Shown here in pieces: positions 1 to 6,698 of a stretch of 64,000 nt of DNA. Under the pieces are notes generated by a model. The model searched no databases. It worked only from the letters and a program-made list of their open reading frames with translations, and was not told where the DNA came from. Source of the stretch: Paenibacillus sp. NEAU-GSW1. GTDB lineage: Bacteria; Bacillota; Bacilli; Paenibacillales; Paenibacillaceae. The stretch is taken from positions 1 through 64,000 of the forward strand of contig NZ_WOVL01000017.1 of NCBI RefSeq assembly GCF_009737085.1, in the 5' to 3' direction. A program made the translations under genes and the position numbers. Within the stretch, counting starts at the first letter, position 1; the number at the start of each line of letters is the position of its first letter.

Positions 1-528
1 TCGCGTTGCCTCGCCGCTTCGCATGCGTTTGCTCCGCAGCTTGCGCCGCCGCCGTTGCCTTCCGCTCCGTCGACGTCACCGCATTCGCTCGCATCGCTGC
101 CTGCGCTTTCGCTCCCGCGTTCGCTTGCTCGCTTACTCCCGCGTTCGCTTGCTCGCTTACACCTGCTCGCTCGCTCGCCTCCGGCTCAGCTTTCGCGTTG
201 CCTCGCCGCTTCGCATGCGTCTGCTCCGCTGCTTGCGCTGCCGTCGCTGCCTTTCGCTCCGTCGCCGTCACCGCATTCGCTCGCATCGTTGCCTGCGCTT
301 TCGCTCCCGTATCCGCTTGCTTGCTTATTCTTGCTCGCTCGCTCGCCTCCGGCTCGGCCTTCGCGTTGCCTAGCCGCTTCGCATGCGTCTGCTCCGCTGC
401 TTGCGCTGCCGTCGCTGCCTTTCGCTCCGTCGCATCAACCGCATTCGCTCGCATTGCTGCCTGCGCTTTCGCTCCCGCGTTCGCTTGCTCGCTTACTCCT
501 GTTCGCTCGCTCGCCTCCGGCTCAGCCT
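1..528. repeat. 168-bp in-frame tandem repeat, about three copies
   Basis: The phrase TCGCGTTGCCTCGCCGCTTC recurs at 1, 193 and 361. The last two starts are 168 bases apart, or 56 codons. The first unit is 192 bases because a 24-base segment around 117-164 is doubled, adding the eight residues ANAGVSEQ once more. A diverged partial copy lies near 600. All spacings are multiples of three, so the repeats vary protein length without breaking the frame. The array continues past the left edge. Confidence 0.9.
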
Positions 529-1435
529 TGTTCTGTTTTGCCAGTGTACGGTCGTTTTTCACTTTTTCGTGTTGATCCGCTAACGCTTTCTGTTCTTCGG
601 ATGCAGCTCCTCGCCGCTTCGCATACGTCTGTTCTGCAAAACGGCGGTTCTTCAGTTGTTGTACTGCTGACTGCTCCGTTTTCGCGTTGGCAGCTGTACC
701 CTCAACACTTGCACCAATTCTACTATTAGCGCCTAATAAATGCGTAATTCTCTCTCCGTTTTTCAGCACTCTTAACTCTTTTATTTTGGATACGAGGACA
801 GCTTCAGGAAGCGTAGACCTGATCCTTATATATAGATCCTTCGCGCGCTCTGAAGTCAGTAATGGCGTTTCTGCCTGCGCTCCAGGAAATTTAGCCTTAT
901 ATGTAGCAGCCTCGGGTAAAACTATCGTTTTCGTTTGGCCGGGCAATATTTTTTGCCTAATTTGAACTTCGTTTTTGGTAAAATCTTTGTTATTCGATTT
1001 ATCAGAAATAACCTTGTTTGTTGCTTTTTCTGCTGCTTGCTTTTCAGCGGGCAGAACGTTTACTGCCGTATCTCTGACAACCCGAGTCTCACGAATAATG
1101 CGAGCCACATCGCGAAAAACAACCTTTTCACGCTCAACGATGACTCTTTCCTTCGTCTCTTTCGTTTTCTGTATCTGCTGCTGAATAACCGGTTTGGCTG
1201 TTGCCGTTTTTTTGTTCGTTTCTTTTTTTTCAGGCGGAGCTATGACCTTTACATGAACGTTATGCTCGACTGGCGCAGCTGCCTGCTGCTGCTTATGAAG
1301 CAACGACATACGTCCATATTTTTCTTGTCGGGTGCTGCTGTATTTACCCATGATGCCGCCGGCAAACGGCTGAATAGACGCGACCGCACCTTGAGGCTTT
1401 TTGTTTCGCTCATTCGTCCCCGTCTTGCGTTTCAC
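1..1435 (-). CDS. Repeat-built Ala/Glu/Lys-rich helical protein of the eCIS locus (C-terminus outside window)
   Basis: A minus-strand frame stays open from a GTG at 1435 to the left edge, giving at least 478 residues. The start has a GGAGG 7 bases upstream. The N-terminus is basic and polar (MKRKTGTNERNKK), followed by Lys/Glu-rich helix-forming sequence. About the last 175 visible residues are near-identical 56-residue repeats that begin AEPEASER and end EQTHAKRRGNAK. I see no membrane segment and no known domain. It follows the second tube gene in the eCIS operon, so a structural, scaffold or ruler role is possible, but this is inference from position. The plus-strand frames over this stretch are shadows of the repeats. 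Confidence 0.75.
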   Translation of the reverse strand, partial: MKRKTGTNERNKKPQGAVASIQPFAGGIMGKYSSTRQEKYGRMSLLHKQQQAAAPVEHNVHVKVIAPPEKKETNKKTATAKPVIQQQIQKTKETKERVIVEREKVVFRDVARIIRETRVVRDTAVNVLPAEKQAAEKATNKVISDKSNNKDFTKNEVQIRQKILPGQTKTIVLPEAATYKAKFPGAQAETPLLTSERAKDLYIRIRSTLPEAVLVSKIKELRVLKNGERITHLLGANSRIGASVEGTAANAKTEQSAVQQLKNRRFAEQTYAKRRGAASEEQKALADQHEKVKNDRTLAKQNKAEPEASERTGVSEQANAGAKAQAAMRANAVDATERKAATAAQAAEQTHAKRLGNAKAEPEASERARISKQADTGAKAQATMRANAVTATERKAATAAQAAEQTHAKRRGNAKAEPEASERAGVSEQANAGVSEQANAGAKAQAAMRANAVTSTERKATAAAQAAEQTHAKRRGNA

Positions 1436-1454
1436 CAGCGCACCTCCCTGCACT

Positions 1455-1535
1455 CAATAACGGAACTTTCTTCCGCTATTTCTCCCCATTAGCTCAAATC
1501 CAGCTAAATAACGTACTTTTCTTCCGCTAATTCAG
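1455..1535. repeat. Two copies of a short CTTCCGCTA-type element between eCIS genes
   Basis: The gap between the repeat protein and the second tube gene holds two similar stretches about 53 bases apart. One is AACGGAACTTTCTTCCGCTA near 1459 and the other is AACGTACTTTTCTTCCGCTA near 1510. No hairpin terminator is obvious. Their position inside the operon suggests a dispersed intergenic element, not a gene. Confidence 0.5.
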
Positions 1536-1611
1536 CGAATACGCACTACAATGTGCCGGTATGCAGCCCAGTCCCCCTGCACGAAATTAAAACAGCTGCT
1601 ACTCAACCCAT

Positions 1612-2073
1612 CTATCCATTAAAAACGCCCTTCAACCCGTTGTGCGCTATCTCGATCGTCTCGAAAGCGACGTCGCTTGTGCTTGCATTCAACTGAGGAC
1701 CAGACCATCTAACCGGATAAGCATCAAAGAAATTCCATCGCCCAAACTCAGAGCCATCCGGCGACAGAAGTACAATCGCGCCGTTCATTCGTTCTATCGA
1801 GCCGTTCATCGTACTCTCGTACCACGACCACAATAATGCCGATTGCGTCATCCCTCTTTTAAGCACGATGTTCTGATAGCGGATGCCCTTAGGAAGCCGA
1901 TGCACGAATCCGTTCATGCCGCCCTCCCGATATTCCTCGATCTCCGTCTCCGCTTCAAGCCCCGAAGCTTCGGAAAAGCCTGCGACGAACATGCCGTCCA
2001 GCTCAATCCAAAACTGATAGGCAGAGGCGATACTGTATATGCGGCCCGACTCGCGGGAACCGGTTAAGGCCAC
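1612..2073 (-). CDS. eCIS second tube protein (T4 gp19-like family)
   Basis: This 153-residue protein belongs to the gp19-like tail tube family. It has the family's pattern: an early beta strand ending in GFSEASGLEAE, an EYREGG segment, a central LPKGIRYQNIVLKRG strand and a C-terminal FETIEIAHNGL. Contractile injection systems usually carry a bulk tube protein and a second paralogue that connects tube to baseplate. As the shorter-range paralogue downstream of the chaperone it more likely fills the second role. The start is GTG at 2073, with AAGGAGG overlapping the end of the preceding DUF6760 frame, so the two are probably translationally coupled. Confidence 0.85.
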   Translation of the reverse strand: MALTGSRESGRIYSIASAYQFWIELDGMFVAGFSEASGLEAETEIEEYREGGMNGFVHRLPKGIRYQNIVLKRGMTQSALLWSWYESTMNGSIERMNGAIVLLSPDGSEFGRWNFFDAYPVRWSGPQLNASTSDVAFETIEIAHNGLKGVFNG

Positions 2074-2078
2074 AGCGG

Positions 2079-2653
2079 CTACCTCCTTTTGCTGAACACG
2101 TCAAATACGTTCGGTTTGTCCGTCTCGTCATTCATTTTGCGGTTAATCCGCGATATTTCCTCGCACCATCTGCGGCGCTCGGCATGCTCCATGCTCATAA
2201 TGTCGTCATGCGGCCAATGGAAATAATAGGCGATGAAGCCGACCTCCTCGTAAATCCGGTCAACCGGATACCCTAGGAGAGCGCCTCCGTTAAGGACAAA
2301 AAATCGACCGACACCTCGTATTCATGCTCGCATTTCGGACAAGCCGTCAACACCTTTGGAGCTTCCAGATCATTGATCTGGCGATACAGGTTTTGCAAGT
2401 AGGCCAAATCCGCTGTAAAAAGCTTCTCGATCAGCTTTGTATCGATATGCTTCATGTCGCCAAGACGGGTAACGACCCGCGCCATCAAAATAATGGTCAA
2501 ATAGCTTGGATTCGACTGTACCCGAGGATCCTTCATCGGCAAAATCTCGTCTGCCGCTGTAGCCAGCCTCATTACTCCGCGGCGGTGCAAATTGCCGTTA
2601 TCGTCAACATAGCCGCGCGGAAGCTCGAACTCGTATTCCGTTTGAAACGCCAT
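2079..2653 (-). CDS. Tail assembly chaperone with DUF6760 extension made by -1 frameshift (predicted)
   Basis: The DUF6760-like frame (about 2297-2079) encodes GYPVDRIYEEVGFIAYYFHW and then a MEHAERRRWCEEISRINRK segment. It overlaps the end of the chaperone gene in the -1 frame and has no usable start. Back to its upstream TGA there is no ATG, GTG, TTG or CTG, and its first ATG is inside the conserved region. The overlap contains T TTT TTG, which allows a -1 slip exactly into this frame. The predicted fusion has 191 residues. Phage P2 E/E' and lambda G/GT tail chaperones are made this way. The fusion is inferred from sequence and not shown. Confidence 0.7.
2273..2653 (-). CDS. eCIS tail assembly chaperone, unshifted product (gpE/gp41-like)
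   Basis: This is the 126-residue zero-frame product. The N-terminus FELPRGYVDDNGNLHRRGVM and the helical middle resemble tail assembly chaperones of the P2 gpE / Mu gp41 type, which hold tube or tape-measure subunits during assembly. Near the C-terminus is a paired-cysteine segment, CPKCEHEYEV, of the kind found in small zinc-binding knuckles, though only one CxxC is present. It starts at an ATG with CGGAGGG upstream. It lies between the two tube genes, as in other contractile systems. The family call is by general pattern and is moderately sure. Confidence 0.7.
   Translation of the reverse strand: MAFQTEYEFELPRGYVDDNGNLHRRGVMRLATAADEILPMKDPRVQSNPSYLTIILMARVVTRLGDMKHIDTKLIEKLFTADLAYLQNLYRQINDLEAPKVLTACPKCEHEYEVSVDFLSLTEALS
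2297..2303 (-). other. Candidate -1 frameshift slippery site T TTT TTG
   Basis: Read on the minus strand in the chaperone frame, the codons are GAT TTT TTG, giving a perfect X XXY YYZ heptamer. A Shine-Dalgarno-like GAGGTG (2312-2317) lies 8 bases upstream, as in other bacterial -1 sites. Downstream is a 6-bp perfect stem, ATCCGG TTGA CCGGAT, at 2254-2269. The stem is about 27 bases from the slip site, farther than usual, so its contribution is uncertain. Confidence 0.7.
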
Positions 2654-2868
2654 CGTTATTCCCTCCGTTCATCGATGAGAAAAACTCCTATCGGAGCATT
2701 TCGAAGATGTTCGACCGCGTTTAAGCGGAAGTTTTTATCGCCAATCAGAATGATTGCATTTACGCTTTATCGCTGTAAAGCATTTAAATATTCTGATGTG
2801 GTTAAAAGCGGAAAACAAGAGCGGCGCGAACGTTATCGTCCGCTGGCCCGCCCTTGTTTCCAATCAAG

Positions 2869-3303
2869 CTATGCCGTGCGCGTCATGCCCTCATGCGCGA
2901 ATTCAATCGATTCGAACGCCACTTCATTGCCTGTACCGTTGAAAGTAGGAGCTGTGTACTTAACCGGCCATGCCTCGATAACCTGCCAAGTTGCAACATC
3001 CTCGCCTTCCTCGTCCAAAGCGATAATCGTAATCGTTTTGCGCTCGATTGTTCCTTCCACACATTCTTGAATCCATTCATACAGCTCCATCGACTCTGTC
3101 GTACCCCATTTGAGCGTAATGTTGCCGTACTTAGTGAGACCAGGCAGCTTGCGCGGTGTCGTCACTTCGTTGCCTTCCCGATATTCGATAACGTCCATTG
3201 TTGCTTCAAATCCGGTTACCTCGCTGAAACCGCCCTGTTCAAGTCCTTCCAGCTCAACGCGAAACCTAAAATTGCGGTATGGATCTACACGATCTCCAGG
3301 CAT
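2869..3303 (-). CDS. eCIS main inner tube protein (T4 gp19-like family)
   Basis: This 144-residue protein starts MPGDRVDPYRNFRFRVELEG and shows the gp19-like tube pattern: GGFSEVTGFEATMDVIEYRE, then LPGLTKYGNITLKWGTT, a YEWIQECVEG helix and the C-terminal FESIEFAHEGM. It should stack as hexameric rings inside the sheath and form the channel through which cargo moves. It directly follows the sheath gene, the usual order. The start has GGAAGGGG upstream. A 215-base gap separates it from the chaperone; only short open frames without good starts are visible there. Confidence 0.9.
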   Translation of the reverse strand: MPGDRVDPYRNFRFRVELEGLEQGGFSEVTGFEATMDVIEYREGNEVTTPRKLPGLTKYGNITLKWGTTESMELYEWIQECVEGTIERKTITIIALDEEGEDVATWQVIEAWPVKYTAPTFNGTGNEVAFESIEFAHEGMTRTA

Positions 3304-3362
3304 AGTTATCCCCTTCCGTTATTTAATGTGGAAGCTCTTAAAGTAATAGCTGTCCGATTATG

Positions 3363-5069
3363 CTATTCCGATCCGGTTTTTTGCGTAATGCGGAATACGA
3401 CAAACTCGGCAGGTTTTACCGGCGCAACGCCGATCACAACGATCAGTCTGCCGTTGTCGATATCGTCCTGCGTCATTGTCGATGTTCCGATATTAATATA
3501 GAAAGCTTCAGCCGGGCTGCCGCCCGCCAGCGCGCCATCGCGCCATACGCGGGTAAGGAAGGCGTCGATTGTACGCTGTACGCGAGCCCACAGCTGCTCG
3601 GTATTCGGCTCGAATACGACCCAATTGGAGCCGTTCTTGATCGATTCTTCAAGGAAGATGAACAGACGGCGTACGTTGATGTACTTCCAAAGCGTATTGG
3701 AAGAGCAAGTGCGAGCGCCCCATACGCGGATGCCTTGTCCCGAGAAAGCGCGGATCAAGTTGACGCCAGCAGGGTTCAGAATGTCCTGTTCCCCATTGTT
3801 ATATTGCACGTCCAGTCCAACGACGCCGCGAAGCGTTTCGTTGGCAGGCGCCTTTTGAACGCCGCGTGTCGTATCCGAACGCGAATAGATGCCTGCGATC
3901 GTACCGGACGGCGGGATGAAAATGTTGCGTTTGTCGAGCGGATCAAACACTTGAAGCCATGGGTTATAAAGCGCGCAGTAGCTCGAATCGAACAAATCGC
4001 GGTGAGCAAGCACGTCTTGTACCTTTGTCGCTTCGCGCGGGAGATCCAGAATCGCAAAGCGGCTTCCCAGATTCTCGCAATGCGCGACCAGCGACAATTG
4101 CACGTTCGGGTCCGTTACGCCAGGAATAGCCACGATGCTCACAACATCATTGTCGATAAACGACTGAATGCCTGTTCTTCTTCCAGGCCCGTTGTCAACG
4201 CCGATGAAATCTGCAGGCGACAGAGCTGCTGCCGTGCCGTCGCTGCCGCCGGAAAGCGCGATTTCGAATGTCGCTGCATCCGCGCCGGCAATTTGTTCGA
4301 ACGGAACGATTGCACCGTCGGAAGAAACATTGGCATAAAGATTAACCAAGGATGAACGTTCAACAAGCTTGTTTACGAAGTTTGGCGCCTCCGGATTAAA
4401 GGAAGCTTTCTCGTACGTTTCCGCTTCGCTGCCATTAATGACTGTAAGCGTAAACTCGCTTGTGCTCAGCCATTTGCTTGGCACGAGCGCCGTATCCGTC
4501 ACTTCGCCGGACAGCGGCTGAGCCAGTTCGATCGTTTGGTCCTGTACCGAAACGACGCGGCCGACTTGCTTGCCTTCGCCGCTTGAGAAAACAACAACAT
4601 CGCCCGCATAGAAGCCGGAGCTGTTCTTCAGGCGATAGCGGCTGCCGCCGAGCGCTTCTAAAATCGGCGATTTCGCTTTGCTTGCAGGCGTTACGACAAC
4701 CCGGATCTGGTTGCCCCATGTACCTGGGTTTTTCGCAGATACCGTGAGCGGACCGCCCTCTTCATTGGATGCCGCTTTCGCATCGGACGGCGCAACGCGC
4801 GAGATGAAAAGGCGCGAACCGCCGTTCAAGAAAAATTGATTGACCGCATATGCCAGATATCGGTAAGAGCCGAAGGCATTCTCCGACAAATAAGATCCGT
4901 ATACGCGTTGAAAATCGGCAGCGCTCGTAATCAGCTGCGGAAGTCCTTCAACCGGACCGCGGGCAGCAAGGCCGATAAAACCTGCCGTACTCGTGCTAAC
5001 ACCTTCCAACGGCCTCGAGCCGCTTTCGAATTCCTCCACGTAGACGCCTGGCGACAAATACTCAGCCAT
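3363..5069 (-). CDS. eCIS contractile sheath protein
   Basis: This 568-residue protein opens with MAEYLSPGVYVEEFESGSRP, the classic N-terminus of phage and eCIS sheath subunits. The C-terminal part FINIGTSTMTQDDIDNGRL and the terminal PAEFVVFRITQK are also typical of the sheath core fold. A longer frame begins at 5159, but the ATG at 5069 has GAGGAG a few bases upstream and starts at the conserved residues. Only one sheath gene is visible, whereas some eCIS carry two or three. Sheath contraction drives the tube into the target. Confidence 0.95.
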   Translation of the reverse strand: MAEYLSPGVYVEEFESGSRPLEGVSTSTAGFIGLAARGPVEGLPQLITSAADFQRVYGSYLSENAFGSYRYLAYAVNQFFLNGGSRLFISRVAPSDAKAASNEEGGPLTVSAKNPGTWGNQIRVVVTPASKAKSPILEALGGSRYRLKNSSGFYAGDVVVFSSGEGKQVGRVVSVQDQTIELAQPLSGEVTDTALVPSKWLSTSEFTLTVINGSEAETYEKASFNPEAPNFVNKLVERSSLVNLYANVSSDGAIVPFEQIAGADAATFEIALSGGSDGTAAALSPADFIGVDNGPGRRTGIQSFIDNDVVSIVAIPGVTDPNVQLSLVAHCENLGSRFAILDLPREATKVQDVLAHRDLFDSSYCALYNPWLQVFDPLDKRNIFIPPSGTIAGIYSRSDTTRGVQKAPANETLRGVVGLDVQYNNGEQDILNPAGVNLIRAFSGQGIRVWGARTCSSNTLWKYINVRRLFIFLEESIKNGSNWVVFEPNTEQLWARVQRTIDAFLTRVWRDGALAGGSPAEAFYINIGTSTMTQDDIDNGRLIVVIGVAPVKPAEFVVFRITQKTGSE

Positions 5070-5176
5070 TTGTGATCTCCTCTCTGAAACAATATATGTA
5101 TTAGGCGACAAATGACGGCTGCTGCCATACGGCAAAGCCTCCGTCTCTATCGACCCCAAGACCGGAAATTAAATTG

Positions 5177-5971
5177 CTATTCGGACATCAGCATGCATGG
5201 CATAGCCGTTACTTCGCCGGCTTTAGCCGTGAAGCTGGCCGACTTGCGATCGGAACCAAGGCTTGCTTCTGCAACGATCCGAAATGCAGGCGGGAGTGTC
5301 CCGCGAAACGGTATAATGGCATTTCCTTCGCGATCAGTTCTTGTTATAGCCGCAGGCAGAAGCGTCGCCCCTCTTCGGTAGCTTCGGGCCAGCGGCTGCT
5401 CCAGCTGCAACTGCCCGTCCGGTTCCACGCTCTTCAAACGGACATATTCTTCTCCGTCCTTGTCGCGAAGCAGAAACGTTTCGCCCGCGATCGTCATCCC
5501 CTGCCAAGAACCCGCTTTAATCGCTCTATCGCCGGCGGATGCCGTCTCTTGGGATAAACGAGCCCTCGCTGCGGCGTCTTCATCCGCATGCGCGCGCAGC
5601 TGTACGTTTGGCAATGCCGATCCGTCCGCACCTGCGACTTGAACGGAAATTGCGGTCAAACCGCGGACTACAGGATATAGCCTAGACGGCATGAGCGGAA
5701 TTGTCACGACCGGAGCAAGCTTGTCCAGCGCGCCTAAGTCCACTTCCAGCTCCTCGGGCAAATAAACCGCTGAACGAATGTCCAGCATCCGCACGCTATC
5801 CCCGGCATCCAGAAAAACATAGCTGCCGTCAGCCTTCCGGATCGGAGGCTTCGCTTCCCCGCGAAGAGAAACAGCGGCATCCGAGAAGCCGATCTTTTTT
5901 CGCGTCCAAATATCGGCGAGCTCAACGACGAGCGATACGCGACTTGTCAATCGATCTCTGGCGCCGCTCAA
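5177..5971 (-). CDS. Unrecognised eCIS-associated protein
   Basis: This 264-residue protein is encoded between the tail terminator and the sheath. I do not recognise the family. The first 110 residues look like a beta-sandwich (RVSLVVELADIWTRKKIGF, then DGSYVFLDAGDSVRMLDI), followed by a region resembling carboxypeptidase-regulatory or Ig-like modules and a final beta segment, GNAIIPFRGTLPPAFRIVAE. It has no signal peptide or membrane segment. Its start overlaps the DUF4255 stop by four bases (ATGA), so the two are co-translated. A role in sheath or cap assembly is a guess from position. Confidence 0.7.
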   Translation of the reverse strand: MSGARDRLTSRVSLVVELADIWTRKKIGFSDAAVSLRGEAKPPIRKADGSYVFLDAGDSVRMLDIRSAVYLPEELEVDLGALDKLAPVVTIPLMPSRLYPVVRGLTAISVQVAGADGSALPNVQLRAHADEDAAARARLSQETASAGDRAIKAGSWQGMTIAGETFLLRDKDGEEYVRLKSVEPDGQLQLEQPLARSYRRGATLLPAAITRTDREGNAIIPFRGTLPPAFRIVAEASLGSDRKSASFTAKAGEVTAMPCMLMSE

Positions 5972-6552
5972 GCCGAGCCACCGCCCTTGTCTTCCAATAC
6001 GATCTGCCGCTCGACGACGCGGGATACCGACTTCGTCCGGTTGGAGTCCAACAGAACAGGTCCTACCCGATAGACAGTCGATAGCTTATAGGCCATATCG
6101 CCGAACTGCCACAGCTTCAGAAGCTCATCGCTATCCAAGCTGGCATGCGAGATACGCAGCGTTTCGCCGCTCTCGGCCAGAGCGCCTTCCAAATAGGGGG
6201 CCTTTACAATCGAATTGTCATAAAGCGTTTGCATAGCTTTGCCTAAAATGCGCTGCTCGTCCAACGAGCGGGTCAGCCGATCCGCGTTGGAGTGAGGCGT
6301 CAGCAAGAAATAAAGATCCAGCGTCTGCGGCGGATACTGAAGAACGCCGCCGCGATCCTGCATGCTTGTCCGACGCGCTTCCCCGTTTTCTGTCACGTTG
6401 AATAGAAACAGCGACAACGCCAGATCGCCCGCCTCTCGCGGCGATGAAAGGCCGATCAAATCCGGCCGCGGAATCGGGTCGGGCGTCATATTGTCTCTAA
6501 GCAATCGCAGCAAGCTTGCGCCTGCATCGGCAATAGCCGTATATCCAGCCAT
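5968..6552 (-). CDS. eCIS tail terminator / cap protein (DUF4255, Afp16/Pvc16-like)
   Basis: This 194-residue protein matches the DUF4255 family, which caps the sheath and tube end in antifeeding-prophage-like particles. Visible family features are the N-terminal helix MAGYTAIADAGASLLRLLRD, a LALSLFLFNVTENGEARR strand and DLYFLLTPHSNADRLTRS, followed by a helical region ending in YKLSTVYRVGPVLLDS. The start has GGGAGGG upstream. It begins the structural part of the operon after a 146-base gap that contains a possible promoter. Confidence 0.85.
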   Translation of the reverse strand: MAGYTAIADAGASLLRLLRDNMTPDPIPRPDLIGLSSPREAGDLALSLFLFNVTENGEARRTSMQDRGGVLQYPPQTLDLYFLLTPHSNADRLTRSLDEQRILGKAMQTLYDNSIVKAPYLEGALAESGETLRISHASLDSDELLKLWQFGDMAYKLSTVYRVGPVLLDSNRTKSVSRVVERQIVLEDKGGGSA

Positions 6553-6597
6553 TATGTCCCTCCCCGCATTCCTTTTTTTATTTCAAAATATGAGTCT

Positions 6598-6650
6598 ATT
6601 ATACCGATTCTACTAAAAAATAACTACGATAAAATATCATAATATGTCAA
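6598..6650 (-). promoter_or_regulatory. Possible promoter of the eCIS structural operon
   Basis: On the minus strand a perfect TTGACA lies at 6650-6645 and a perfect TATAAT at 6603-6598, about 45 bases before the DUF4255 start. They are too far apart to form one promoter. TTGACA could pair with the poor hexamer TAGTTA 18 bases on, and TATAAT could be used alone or with another factor. The AT-rich spacing between ATPase and structural genes supports a separate start of transcription here. Confidence 0.35.
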
Positions 6651-6698
6651 AAAAACAGAGAAGATTGCCGGCGCTTCAACGCCAGTTGATTGGCTCGC

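Noticed and set aside
1..528. Non-coding satellite DNA
   Set aside because: All repeat lengths are multiples of three and the minus frame is open throughout from a GTG with a good ribosome site.
6..729. Long plus-strand open frames over the first 730 bases, rich in Ala, Arg and Ser
   Set aside because: They lie opposite the in-frame 168-bp repeats of the minus-strand gene that starts at 1435, have no ribosome sites and show translated repeats of low complexity.
2324..4355. Plus-strand open frames of 248 and 331 residues opposite the tube and sheath genes
   Set aside because: They overlap strongly recognised minus-strand eCIS genes and have no family pattern.
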